Shown here in pieces: positions 17,395 to 26,126 of a DNA stretch of 64,000 nucleotides. Position 1 is the first letter of the stretch. Each line of letters starts with the position of its first letter. Origin of the DNA: BNXB01 sp031548005 (GTDB lineage: Bacteria; Bacteroidota; Bacteroidia; Bacteroidales; Azobacteroidaceae); NCBI GenBank assembly GCA_031548005.1, contig JAVBRK010000021.1, positions 1 through 64,000 on the forward strand, written 5' to 3'. The notes under the pieces were generated by a model. That model did no database searches and had not been told where the DNA came from. It was given only the letters and a program-made list of their open reading frames with translations. A program made the translations under genes and the position numbers.

Positions 17395-18663
17395 ATGGGA
17401 GGTTTAACAATCGTTGCCAGTGTCGTAGTATTTCTCATTGTAGTATTATTACTCGTACTGGTACTGCTTTATGCCAAAAATAAACTAACACCCTCGGGTA
17501 ACGTAAAAATCGTAATTAACGATGAAAAAGAAATCGACTCCCCGATGGGAGGGACAGTGCTTTCTACCCTGCAAGCCAATGGTATTTTTCTTTCGAGTGC
17601 TTGTGGCGGCGGTGGCACCTGCGGTCAATGCCGTTGCCAGGTGATGGAAGGCGGCGGAGAAATACTGCCGACTGAAGTCGGATTTTTCAATCGTAAACAG
17701 ATCAAAGACCACTGGCGCTTAGGCTGTCAGACAAAAGTGAGGGAGGATCTGAAAATACAAGTCCCGGAAGAAGTATTCGGCGTAAAATCATGGGAATGTG
17801 AGGTTGTCTCGAACTACAATGTCGCCTCCTTTATTAAGGAATTTATAGTCAAACTACCCGATGGCGAACGATTGAACTTCAAACCCGGATCTTACATCCA
17901 GATTGAAGTTCCCAAATACGACATTAAATTTTCGGACTTCAACGTAGAAGCCCGTCCGGGTGTCGGAAATCCCGACCGTTTCAAGCCGGAATGGGATAAA
18001 TTTAAAATGTGGGGGCTTGCTCATAGAAATACGGAAGAAAATATGCGGGCCTACTCCATGGCCAACTATCCAGCAGAAGGAGACATCGTGATGTTGAATG
18101 TCCGCATCGCCACCCCTCCGTTCGACCGGGCCACCAGCACTTGGAAAGAAGGAATTCCCCCTGGGTTATGCTCTTCCTTTATTTTTGGTCTGAAACCGGG
18201 CGACAAAGTACAGGTATCAGGCCCATACGGAGACTTTCATATCTTAGACACCAAACGGGAAATGCTATATATCGGAGGTGGAGCCGGAATGGCGCCGTTG
18301 CGTTCCCAGTTGCTTCACCTGTTCCATACACTGAAAACGACCGACCGTAAGATTTCTTACTGGTACGGCGCCCGCTCTAAGAATGAGATTTTTTATGAAG
18401 AAGATTTCCGGGCCATCGAGAAAGATTATCCTAACTTTACATTCAATATTGCTTTGAGCGAGCCGCTTCCGGAAGATAACTGGACAGGGTGCGTCGGATT
18501 TATCCACCAGGTCATTTACGACAACTACCTGAAATTACACGATTCTCCGGAAGATATCGAATATTATATGTGTGGACCGGGTCCCATGGCCAATGCTGTA
18601 AAAGGAATGCTGGATAACCTGGGCGTACCTCCGGAAATGCTGATGTTCGATGATTTCGGATGA
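17395..18663 (+). CDS. nqrF: Na+-translocating NADH:quinone reductase subunit F
   Basis: NqrF is the NADH-oxidising entry subunit. The 422-aa product has one N-terminal TM helix (about 5-26), a 2Fe-2S ferredoxin domain with Cys70, Cys76, Cys79 and Cys111 (the spacing of characterised NqrF), an FAD-binding domain with RAYSMANYP and an NADH-binding domain with GGGAGMAPLR and YMCGPGPM near the C-terminus. It is the last nqr gene and lies 50 bases after nqrE. Confidence 0.97.
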   Translation: MGGLTIVASVVVFLIVVLLLVLVLLYAKNKLTPSGNVKIVINDEKEIDSPMGGTVLSTLQANGIFLSSACGGGGTCGQCRCQVMEGGGEILPTEVGFFNRKQIKDHWRLGCQTKVREDLKIQVPEEVFGVKSWECEVVSNYNVASFIKEFIVKLPDGERLNFKPGSYIQIEVPKYDIKFSDFNVEARPGVGNPDRFKPEWDKFKMWGLAHRNTEENMRAYSMANYPAEGDIVMLNVRIATPPFDRATSTWKEGIPPGLCSSFIFGLKPGDKVQVSGPYGDFHILDTKREMLYIGGGAGMAPLRSQLLHLFHTLKTTDRKISYWYGARSKNEIFYEEDFRAIEKDYPNFTFNIALSEPLPEDNWTGCVGFIHQVIYDNYLKLHDSPEDIEYYMCGPGPMANAVKGMLDNLGVPPEMLMFDDFG

Positions 18664-18714
18664 GAAAAAACTATCAGAACAACTACAATTCAAGGAATAA
18701 ATTATAATAATATC

Positions 18715-19062
18715 ATGGATTCAAAAGATTTACAACCAACAAAAGAAGAACCCGAAGGACGAACGTGGGAACAAGAAGAAGTTAAAAAATACGCCTTTGT
18801 ATCGAAACGCGCATTGGAAGCCGACCACATCGGATATTGCTATCGCGACTACCCGGAAACCAACATCGACAGCGGTTGGCGTTTTCTTTACGGAGATGAA
18901 GACGAGGATTACCTCGATCATCCGGACAACTGTGTGTCGGTTTACCCGGAAGAAATGCTCTCGATCAATCCGGCGCTGGAAATTGTTTTGTCCGCCCCGA
19001 TTAGCCATGAATTCGAATGGGACGACGAACAACAATCATTCGTTGAAATTGTAAAAGACTGA
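18715..19062 (+). CDS. DUF2185 (Imm33-like) protein
   Basis: Small soluble acidic protein of 115 aa. The core from about residue 27 (YAFVSKRALE, then DSGWRFLYGDEDEDYLDHPDNCVSVY) matches the DUF2185 family, some members of which are annotated as immunity protein Imm33. Function is unknown. It sits 51 bases after nqrF and 5 bases before a symporter gene on the same strand, so it is probably read from the nqr transcript. I see no toxin gene next to it, so an immunity role is not supported here. Confidence 0.8.
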   Translation: MDSKDLQPTKEEPEGRTWEQEEVKKYAFVSKRALEADHIGYCYRDYPETNIDSGWRFLYGDEDEDYLDHPDNCVSVYPEEMLSINPALEIVLSAPISHEFEWDDEQQSFVEIVKD

Positions 19063-19067
19063 ATCAA

Positions 19068-20249
19068 TTGAAGAAACTCAGGATCGGGTTACTCCCCCAG
19101 GTCATTACCGGCATTATTTGCGGAATTATATCCGGTTATTTCTTTCCGGAAGAGGTAGCCCGCATCTTTGTTACATTCAATGGCATTTTTTCTAATTTCC
19201 TGGGATTCAGCATCCCACTGATCATTCTGGGATTAGTGGCCCCGGGAATATCCGATCTGGGAAATAAAGCCGGAAAACTCCTGTTTATCACTGTGGTATT
19301 ATCGTATGCATTCACACTCTTTTCAGGATTCTTTACCTACTTTTCCTGTAAACCAATCTTCAGCAGTGATATTTTCGATCTGGCAGCAAACATGAATGCG
19401 GGAGTCGAAAACCCGGAAAACAGGCAGTTGGTTCCATTTTTTAAGATCGATATGCCTCCGGTATTCGGTGTAATGACGGCTCTATTGCTGGCATTTGTCC
19501 TGGGTATCGGCGCTGCAGCAAGTTCGGCAGAAACTTTGAAAAGTTTTTTCCGGGAATTCAGGCAGGTCATCGAGCTGCTGATCTCCAGGATTATCATCCC
19601 CCTCCTCCCACTGTATATTTTTGGTATTTTCCTGAATATGAGTTTTTCCGGTGCAACGCTTCAGGTGATTTCCGTTTTTGGAAAAGTGATCGGAGTGATT
19701 TTTATTCTGCACATCCTACTTTTAATCATCCAGTTCGGTATCGCAGGCGCTGTAAGCAAACAAAATCCGTTGAAACTTCTCTACAACATGCTTCCGGCGT
19801 ATATGACGGCACTGGGAACTTCATCATCGGCTGCTACGATTCCGGTAACCCTGGAACAGACAAAAAAGAACCGGGTAGACGAAGATATCGCTGACTTCTG
19901 CATCCCGCTCTGTGCGACCATCCACCTCTCGGGAAGCACTATGAAGATCGTAGCCATGAGTCTGGCAGTATGTATGATGCAGGGACTTCCGTGCGATATA
20001 TCGGTTTACTCCGGATTCATCGCCATGTTGGGAATCATGATGGTTGCTGCACCGGGAGTTCCGGGAGGAGCCATTATGGCCGCCATTGCCATCCTGCAAT
20101 CTATACTGGGATTCGATGAGCAATCCACCGGACTGATGATTGCGCTATACATCGCCATCGATAGTTTCGGAACTGCTTGTAATGTTACCGGAGACGGAGC
20201 CATTGCCGTCATTGTAAATCATATCGCCGGAAAAAAGAAATCCATATAA
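19068..20249 (+). CDS. Dicarboxylate/amino acid:cation symporter (DAACS family)
   Basis: A 393-aa membrane transporter of the glutamate/dicarboxylate:Na+ or H+ symporter family (GltP/SstT-like), with about eight TM segments. It has a Ser-rich re-entrant loop (LGTSSSAATIPVT, about 245-257) and the late motif DSFGTACNVTGDGA, which carry substrate- and cation-binding residues in the family. The start is TTG at 19068, giving MKKLRIGLLPQ. No in-frame ATG lies near the expected N-terminus, and the family alignment starts here. It follows the DUF2185 gene by 5 bases, so it may be co-transcribed with nqr; a sodium-driven importer fits beside a sodium pump. The substrate cannot be read from the sequence. 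Confidence 0.92.
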   Translation: MKKLRIGLLPQVITGIICGIISGYFFPEEVARIFVTFNGIFSNFLGFSIPLIILGLVAPGISDLGNKAGKLLFITVVLSYAFTLFSGFFTYFSCKPIFSSDIFDLAANMNAGVENPENRQLVPFFKIDMPPVFGVMTALLLAFVLGIGAAASSAETLKSFFREFRQVIELLISRIIIPLLPLYIFGIFLNMSFSGATLQVISVFGKVIGVIFILHILLLIIQFGIAGAVSKQNPLKLLYNMLPAYMTALGTSSSAATIPVTLEQTKKNRVDEDIADFCIPLCATIHLSGSTMKIVAMSLAVCMMQGLPCDISVYSGFIAMLGIMMVAAPGVPGGAIMAAIAILQSILGFDEQSTGLMIALYIAIDSFGTACNVTGDGAIAVIVNHIAGKKKSI

Positions 20250-20269
20250 GCCGGATCTGTAAAACAAGT

Positions 20270-20695
20270 TTACCTGGCATTGTACATTTCCGGCGTTACC
20301 CGGAACTGATAAGCAAATTCGCCATTCTTATCCTGATAAAAATAGATGAACGTAATGCCTTTATCCCGGAGTTCTTTCATCTGAGGATCCGATTTCACAC
20401 CATTGATTATAAACGGCTCTATCTGTTCCTGAATCTCCCCCTTGTTAAATTCCTCTTTTGTCAGACTAACCAAAGTATAATTATATTGAATAGTCTTATC
20501 CGAAGGAATGGTTACCTCGTCTATCCGGGTGTACTCATCGATCATCATCGGATAATTCTTATTCATCCTTTCAACACTTTCTTGCAAAATTCGGTCTGTA
20601 GACGGAAAAATAAAATGCTGAAGCAGGAAATAAACCAATATAAAACCGATAATACCACCAAGTAATGCAACAATCTTCCTCTTTTTATTTGCCAT
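20270..20695 (-). CDS. Small hypothetical single-pass membrane protein
   Basis: Predicted 141 aa from the ATG at 20695 (MANKKRKIVALL), with an in-frame ATG six bases earlier. One N-terminal TM helix (about 8-29) is followed by a soluble, probably periplasmic domain of about 110 residues. I cannot name a family. It converges on the symporter gene with 20 bases between them. Confidence 0.7.
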   Translation of the reverse strand: MANKKRKIVALLGGIIGFILVYFLLQHFIFPSTDRILQESVERMNKNYPMMIDEYTRIDEVTIPSDKTIQYNYTLVSLTKEEFNKGEIQEQIEPFIINGVKSDPQMKELRDKGITFIYFYQDKNGEFAYQFRVTPEMYNAR

Positions 20696-20733
20696 AACCA
20701 TGTTATATTTTCGGTAAAGTTAGTATTTTCTAT

Positions 20734-21498
20734 TCATTCGAACAACAAGTAGCTCTTCAGTTTACCCAACTCTTCCGGAGGAAATTCTTCCAGCATGGAC
20801 AATTCTTCAATAAAATTGATTTTTCCGGCCTTTTTTCTCAATTCCAGAATCGCTTTAGCCTGATAAAAATTAATATAGGGATGCGACTTCAATTTATCTA
20901 ACGAAGCCGTATTGACCGGCATCCGGACGATAGAGTCCGTCGTAATTTCAAAGAAAGGGATAATTTCATCGTAGAGTTCCTGATACATACCATACACTTC
21001 TTTGAGCTGCTCTACCGAATAATATCCTCCCAGAATTTTCCGGTATTTCAGAATACGGGTAGCATAAGCATGCCCGATACCCGGAATTTTCATCAATAAA
21101 GCAGTATCGGCCTCATTCAGATTCACTTTCGATCCTTTTTCCAACTTCTCTGTCCTGGAAAATGAACGACTATCATCTCCTCCGGAGCCCTCTTTTGACG
21201 AGCGATTATTAAAATACGTTCGTTTTTCAGGTAACCGGTTATGTTCCTTTGAAGTAAAAGCCTTGCTGTTATCAGTATTTGGAAGGGTTTTCCCGTAATT
21301 TTCATTTTCGAACCGACCGGTATCGGCAACTGGAATTGCAGTATCCGGTATTGCAACGTCCTGCCCTGATAATTGATTTTCAGGTTTATCGAAAACTATT
21401 TTACCGGCAAAAACACTTGAAATCAGAATGATTAACAGGATAAGTCCCGACTTTTCACGCTTGGTCAGGTAGAATAAATTTTTCCACATAGCACTCAT
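20734..21498 (-). CDS. Membrane-anchored helix-hairpin-helix (ComEA-like) protein
   Basis: A protein of about 254 aa with one N-terminal TM helix (GLILLIILISSVFAG), a polar linker, and two helix-hairpin-helix regions. The first is VNLNEADTALLMKIPGIGHAYATRILKYR; the second, more divergent, begins VNTASLDKLKSHPYINFYQA. ComEA-type HhH domains bind double-stranded DNA and function in DNA uptake, but many Bacteroidota homologues are uncharacterised. The frame is open to 21540, but a consensus promoter at 21518-21548 overlaps that ATG, so translation should begin at 21498 (MSAMWKN) or 21489 (MWKN). Confidence 0.82.
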   Translation of the reverse strand: MSAMWKNLFYLTKREKSGLILLIILISSVFAGKIVFDKPENQLSGQDVAIPDTAIPVADTGRFENENYGKTLPNTDNSKAFTSKEHNRLPEKRTYFNNRSSKEGSGGDDSRSFSRTEKLEKGSKVNLNEADTALLMKIPGIGHAYATRILKYRKILGGYYSVEQLKEVYGMYQELYDEIIPFFEITTDSIVRMPVNTASLDKLKSHPYINFYQAKAILELRKKAGKINFIEELSMLEEFPPEELGKLKSYLLFE

Positions 21499-21517
21499 TT
21501 GGTTTTGGTTATGAGAG

Positions 21518-21548
21518 CAAATGTAATCATTTAGTTTCAATTTTGCAA
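21518..21548 (-). promoter_or_regulatory. Bacteroides-type promoter for the HhH gene
   Basis: On the minus strand TTG (from 21548) and TACATTTG (21525 to 21518) are separated by about 20 bases, the consensus layout. It lies 19 bases upstream of the ATG at 21498 and rules against the longer start at 21540. Confidence 0.7.
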
Positions 21549-21606
21549 GCCGGATATGACCGGAAATTTCCCCGAGATTTTCCGGTCACCGGTTTTATCT
21601 TTAAAT

Positions 21607-23739
21607 TTATTGCCCCCTTCCAAACCGGGAAGTATCCACCTCTTTCCGTTTTTTCTCTTTGTAATCTCCAAACCGGAATTTGAAAGAAAGTTCGACTCTG
21701 CGGCTATCGGGATAGATATTCATTTTCAGATTTTGTCCGGCATAATCGACCCGTGGATCCGGGTCGATACTATTGAACAAATCAGCACCCTTGATGCGTA
21801 GTTCCGCCTTGCCGTTACAGAAAGTCCATTTGGCTCCTGCATCGACACTCCAGACGTCACTAAGATCGTAGATCCCTTGTAACGAAGGTGTTATATAAAA
21901 TCCTGAAACTTCCATCTTGATATCGGGCTTGGATGAAACATGAATGGTATTGTTCAATGTGAGATTTCCCACCCATTTTTCCCGATCGAAAGAAATATCA
22001 TAGAAACGCCCGTCTTTTACCCGCTGATTGAATCCGTTGACCGAAAACCGGGAATCGAATATATTCTTGATTTTAAATGGAATAGCCACATAAAGTCCCG
22101 CCGAACGAAAATAATCCAGATTCAATGTTTGATAGATCAGGAGCAATTCTTCCGGAGATTGATAAGGCAATTGGATGGAATAATCCGGAATATAATTCAG
22201 ATAAGGGACAAAAATATATTTATTTTCCAGGATGTACACAAACTGTGCGGAGTAATTATCATAGGGCCGTAGTCCGGGATTCCCCACCACTGCAGAATAC
22301 GGATTAAGATACGACACCGATTCCTGCATCTCCCAATAGCTTGGATAAGATTTATTGGTTGATAGTGAGAATTGCAGAATATTCTCGGGAGAAAATACGC
22401 AGGTCATTTCTGTTCCGGGAAATACCGAGCAGTCGTTGAAACTTCCCCGTTCGAAATACTCTCCGGCGAGCGAAAAACTCAGGGAGAATTTCGGAGAGAA
22501 ACTTTTACTCATGCCCGTATAGAGGTTATAGGTATACTCTTTCAATGAGCTGTTTGTATTGATAAGCGGCATGGTCGGATCTCCGAAAGGATGGTATGTT
22601 TGATAGTTGAAATCTTTAGCATACTGGAAATAAGCTCCATAATCCAGATTCCAACCCCGGGATAATGCCTGCGACTGATCGATGTACAGTTTCACCCGGT
22701 CGACTTTCTGTTCAAAATCAGAAATGAAACCTCCTTCGGAATTATTTTCCGTTTCACCGAAATCCTGTGAAGACCGGGCATCATAATAAGTATAATTGAC
22801 TCCGGTCCTGAATCCGAAACCGGAATTATAGCTCAGGTCGAAATTATGCATCTTATTTTCTCCGTTTTTTTGCGTACCGGAATTGAAAAAATTTCCGGAA
22901 GATAGTTCCCGTCCCTGTGTAGAGGGGGATATTTTTCCGGTGTAGGCAAAACTCAGTTTATTTTTTTCATTCAGATCGTAATCCATTCCAAGGCGTACCT
23001 GGTGACTTAAGCTTTCCCTATTGCCCCTGTTTTGCAACTCAATATCATAAACAGTCTGATTTAACGAATGATACGAATTTAACGAATGATACGAACTCAG
23101 GTCGTCGCCGGTTTTAGATTTAGAACTCCCCGCCGAATAAAGGAAATCGGCAGAGAATTTCGACAGAGAATACAGGATGCTGACGCCTCCTGAATAACCG
23201 GCATAATAGGACTGGGCATAGTTTCCGGTCACTTCCCCCTGTAAAGACCGGTTAAGGTTATTTTTCTCAAATACGAGGTTAATAGCGGCTCCCCGGACAT
23301 GATATTTCGGAGGAGCGCTGTACATTACTTCTGCCGTTTTGATCCGGGATACAGGCATGGTTTTCAATAAATTAATCAATTGCTCATAGCTCATAGTGGT
23401 TGGTTTTCCATCCATAATGATCGATAAACCGGAAGCACCGGCCAGATTGAGCACTCCACCGGTTTCGGAGATCCCCGGAAGTTCCAGGAGGGACTCATAA
23501 ACATTTCCGACTACTTTGTTCTTTGCAATTTGCTGCACATCATAAGTCAGCCGGCCATCAACCACCCGGACAAGCGGCCTTTCTCCTTTCACCACCACTT
23601 CATTCAACATCATCTCGAGCTCTTTCATCGCGGTCGAATCGGATCCCATTGTATCAATAGAATCGATATCCTGAGATAATAACAGATGAGTCAGGGATAT
23701 ATAAGCTAAAAAAGTCAGAGTAAAAATCGTTCGTTTCAT
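21607..23739 (-). CDS. TonB-dependent-receptor-like outer-membrane beta-barrel protein
   Basis: A 710-aa outer-membrane protein. A signal peptide (MKRTIFTLTFLAYISLTHLLLSQ) is followed by a plug-like domain (about 45-165: NEVVVKGERP, LLELPGISET, IIMDGKPTT) and a long barrel of alternating polar/aromatic strands ending in LSFKFRFGDYKEKKRKEV. It lacks the N-terminal carboxypeptidase-like domain common in Bacteroidota receptors and is shorter than SusC proteins; no SusD gene is adjacent. The substrate is unknown. It is divergent from a histidine kinase/response regulator pair that may control it. Around 23062-23097 an 18-bp unit is tandemly duplicated in frame (SYHSLN twice). Confidence 0.85.
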   Translation of the reverse strand: MKRTIFTLTFLAYISLTHLLLSQDIDSIDTMGSDSTAMKELEMMLNEVVVKGERPLVRVVDGRLTYDVQQIAKNKVVGNVYESLLELPGISETGGVLNLAGASGLSIIMDGKPTTMSYEQLINLLKTMPVSRIKTAEVMYSAPPKYHVRGAAINLVFEKNNLNRSLQGEVTGNYAQSYYAGYSGGVSILYSLSKFSADFLYSAGSSKSKTGDDLSSYHSLNSYHSLNQTVYDIELQNRGNRESLSHQVRLGMDYDLNEKNKLSFAYTGKISPSTQGRELSSGNFFNSGTQKNGENKMHNFDLSYNSGFGFRTGVNYTYYDARSSQDFGETENNSEGGFISDFEQKVDRVKLYIDQSQALSRGWNLDYGAYFQYAKDFNYQTYHPFGDPTMPLINTNSSLKEYTYNLYTGMSKSFSPKFSLSFSLAGEYFERGSFNDCSVFPGTEMTCVFSPENILQFSLSTNKSYPSYWEMQESVSYLNPYSAVVGNPGLRPYDNYSAQFVYILENKYIFVPYLNYIPDYSIQLPYQSPEELLLIYQTLNLDYFRSAGLYVAIPFKIKNIFDSRFSVNGFNQRVKDGRFYDISFDREKWVGNLTLNNTIHVSSKPDIKMEVSGFYITPSLQGIYDLSDVWSVDAGAKWTFCNGKAELRIKGADLFNSIDPDPRVDYAGQNLKMNIYPDSRRVELSFKFRFGDYKEKKRKEVDTSRFGRGQ

Positions 23740-23771
23740 AATCATCAAAATATAAGATTTATAACTTGCAG

Positions 23772-23779
23772 CAAAAATA
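23772..23779 (-). promoter_or_regulatory. -7 promoter box for the outer-membrane barrel gene
   Basis: Minus-strand TATTTTTG matches TAnnTTTG, 32 bases upstream of the ATG at 23739. No TTG at -33 is present, so the promoter may depend on an activator. Confidence 0.4.
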
Positions 23780-23817
23780 GGGCGTACTTTTTTAAGATAT
23801 CATTATCGGCCACTTAC

Positions 23818-23837
23818 TTAGACTTAAATAGTCTTAA
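23818..23837. promoter_or_regulatory. Candidate response-regulator operator
   Basis: The segment TTAGACTTAAATAGTCTTAA is an imperfect inverted repeat (AGACT/AGTCT) and also contains GACTTAA and GTCTTAA 10 bases apart, the helical spacing usual for OmpR-family half-sites. It lies between the divergent promoters of the barrel gene and the kinase gene, just upstream of the kinase -33 box. Binding by the adjacent regulator is inference. Confidence 0.4.
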
Positions 23838-23843
23838 CGCCTA

Positions 23844-23873
23844 TTGAAAAATACCATACAATGTGTACTTTTG
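23844..23873 (+). promoter_or_regulatory. Bacteroides-type promoter for the histidine kinase operon
   Basis: TTG at 23844-23846 and TACTTTTG at 23866-23873 are separated by 19 bases, the consensus arrangement. The ATG follows 14 bases later, so the leader is very short. Confidence 0.75.
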
Positions 23874-23887
23874 TCTAAAAATCAGTC

Positions 23888-25372
23888 ATGAAAATATCCC
23901 TGAAAACAACAATTTTAATTATCTGTATTGCCATTACAGGGGTCATAGGATACCAATTTTATTGGTTGAATAATCTGTATTCCGACTCGAAAGACAAACT
24001 GGATATCAATATCCGGTCGGCCATGAAATCGGCCGATCTCGGCGAACTGAAAATGCGGATCAAAATCCTGGAAGATGATCCGGATAAAAGCGGAAGTATA
24101 TCTGCTTCCGCAGGTTTCAGTGGATCAGGAACTGCTATTTCAAACACCCAAACATCGATCAATGAAACAAATAGTTCAAACTTATCGGTACACCGGCAGA
24201 TTTCTTATACCGACAGTACTTCTCTGAAAGATACCGCAGCAGCCGGAGGAAAAGAAAGCGCTCCGGAAATCGATGTTCTATTTAAAGACGGGGGCATGAT
24301 GGAAAAGATGTTATTGAAAGGCTTCCATCAGGCAATCGATAACCTGGTCTTTCCCAACGTACAGCATTATGACAGCCTATTGACAAAAGAATTGGAAGAT
24401 TTTGGGGTCAATAAAATACATTATGTCGATTTGATCAAATTTCCGGGAGATTCGATTATCAGCACCAGTAGCCAGGACAGTTCCCTTATCCGGGAAAAAG
24501 GAATGATTGCTTTCGACTATCCATTCGGAAGTCGGGACGAATACAATTACCGGCTCTGGATCGATAACCCCAACTCTGCCGTTTTAAAACAGATGGCAGG
24601 TATTCTGACTGCGTCGTTGCTTGTTTTATTGCTTTTGGGCTGGTTGTTTTATTATCTGATGCACACTATATGGCGTCAGAAAACATTAGAAGAAATGAAG
24701 AGCGACTTTATTAATAATATGACTCATGAGTTCAAAACTCCTCTCTCCGTTTCGTACGCTGCTGTCGATTCATTGCTGGTTACAGATAAGGCAAATGACA
24801 AGAAACACCGGGATAAATATTTGAATATAGCTAAAGATCAAATCAACCACTTGTCGGGCCTGGTAGAACAGATTCTGTCTATGTCGCGCAACAACAGGCA
24901 ACGGGTAGAAATGGTTCCGGAAAAAATCGACCTGAAAGAAATGAGTCAGTCGATTGCCCGCCAACAAGGCCTGGCCGCCAAAAAACAAATTGAATTCGAT
25001 ATCCAGACCGATCCGGACGAACTGGTTGTGTATTTCGACCGGATGCATCTGGCCAATATTCTGAATAACCTGATCGGAAACAGCATCAAGTATTCCGGTG
25101 AAAGTGTAAAAATAACGATCAAATCATTTTATATCAATGGGAAAGATATTCAGATTTCGGTAGAAGATAATGGGATCGGAATCGATCCCGAAAAACAAAA
25201 AAATATATTCGATAAATTTTACCGTGTACCCACAGGAAACAAGCACCAGGTGAAAGGTTACGGATTGGGTTTATTCTACGTGAAAGAAACCTTAGAGAGA
25301 TCAGGCGGTTCGGTTTATATTAAAAGTAAACCGGGAAAAGGATCGGTTTTTACAATTTATATTCCTCAATAA
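23888..25372 (+). CDS. Sensor histidine kinase
   Basis: A 494-aa membrane sensor kinase. TM1 (about 8-27) and TM2 (about 235-258) bracket a periplasmic sensor region of roughly 205 residues rich in Ser and Thr. The cytoplasmic part has the H-box NNMTHEFKTPLS with His280 as the phosphorylation site, the N-box LNNLIGNSIKYS, G1 VEDNGIGI, F-box FDKFYRV and G2 KGYGLGLFYVK. No HAMP domain is evident between TM2 and the H-box. It is followed 11 bases later by its response regulator and is divergent from an outer-membrane barrel gene, a likely target. Confidence 0.94.
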   Translation: MKISLKTTILIICIAITGVIGYQFYWLNNLYSDSKDKLDINIRSAMKSADLGELKMRIKILEDDPDKSGSISASAGFSGSGTAISNTQTSINETNSSNLSVHRQISYTDSTSLKDTAAAGGKESAPEIDVLFKDGGMMEKMLLKGFHQAIDNLVFPNVQHYDSLLTKELEDFGVNKIHYVDLIKFPGDSIISTSSQDSSLIREKGMIAFDYPFGSRDEYNYRLWIDNPNSAVLKQMAGILTASLLVLLLLGWLFYYLMHTIWRQKTLEEMKSDFINNMTHEFKTPLSVSYAAVDSLLVTDKANDKKHRDKYLNIAKDQINHLSGLVEQILSMSRNNRQRVEMVPEKIDLKEMSQSIARQQGLAAKKQIEFDIQTDPDELVVYFDRMHLANILNNLIGNSIKYSGESVKITIKSFYINGKDIQISVEDNGIGIDPEKQKNIFDKFYRVPTGNKHQVKGYGLGLFYVKETLERSGGSVYIKSKPGKGSVFTIYIPQ

Positions 25373-25383
25373 TCAGGATTATC

Positions 25384-26091
25384 ATGGATATATCGAACAA
25401 AGTCAAAGTATTGGTGGTGGAAGACGAGGTGACTCTTGCCATGATTATCAAAGAAACCCTGGAGGAAAAGGAAGATTTTATAGTCTATATTGCTGAAAAT
25501 GGAGAAGAAGGACTACATCAATTTCATTCTCTGGCTCCCGACATTATAGTCGCTGATGTCATGATGCCCAGGATAGACGGTTTTGAAATGGTGCACCTGA
25601 TCCGGCAAAGCGATGAACACATCCCGATCCTGATGCTTTCAGCCCGTTCGGCGGTAAATGATGTAGTCAAAGGATTTGAAACAGGCTGTAACGATTATCT
25701 GAAAAAGCCGTTTGGGATGAACGAACTGATAGTCCGGATTAAAGCGCTATTAAAAAGGTCCCATATCCATAAAAAACAAACGGTGATCTTTGAAATCGGA
25801 AACTATAAATTCGATCCGGTCACTCAAACTTTGTTTTATCTGGATCAGATTCAACTTTTGTCAAACAGGGAATCTGAAATCTTAAAACGTTTGTGTGAGA
25901 ACCGCAATGAAATATTACAGATCAAGAATTTATTGCTGGACTTATGGGGAGATGATAGTATTTTTAATGCTAAAAGTCTGCATGTATTTATCACCAAGCT
26001 CCGAAAGAGGCTTTCCCAGGATCCTGATATCCAGATACTGAATGTCAGAGGAATCGGCTATAAGCTGGTCGAGATGAGTACAGGAATTTAG
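25384..26091 (+). CDS. OmpR-family response regulator
   Basis: A 235-aa regulator with an N-terminal receiver domain: acidic pair ED at 13-14, phosphoacceptor Asp58 in IIVADVMMP, and Lys in LKKPFG. The C-terminal winged-helix domain of the OmpR type (about 135-230) ends in KLRKRLSQDPDIQILNVRGIGYKL. It forms a two-gene operon with the histidine kinase. A candidate binding site lies in the divergent promoter region at 23818-23837. Confidence 0.95.
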   Translation: MDISNKVKVLVVEDEVTLAMIIKETLEEKEDFIVYIAENGEEGLHQFHSLAPDIIVADVMMPRIDGFEMVHLIRQSDEHIPILMLSARSAVNDVVKGFETGCNDYLKKPFGMNELIVRIKALLKRSHIHKKQTVIFEIGNYKFDPVTQTLFYLDQIQLLSNRESEILKRLCENRNEILQIKNLLLDLWGDDSIFNAKSLHVFITKLRKRLSQDPDIQILNVRGIGYKLVEMSTGI

Positions 26092-26102
26092 CCCGATTTA
26101 TC

Positions 26103-26120
26103 CGGATTTTAAGAGATCCG
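26103..26120. terminator. Weak hairpin between convergent genes
   Basis: CGGAT and ATCCG can pair around an 8-base loop, with a short T-rich stretch downstream on the plus strand. The stem is only five pairs, so a terminator role for the response regulator transcript is tentative. Confidence 0.25.
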
Positions 26121-26126
26121 CCATCT

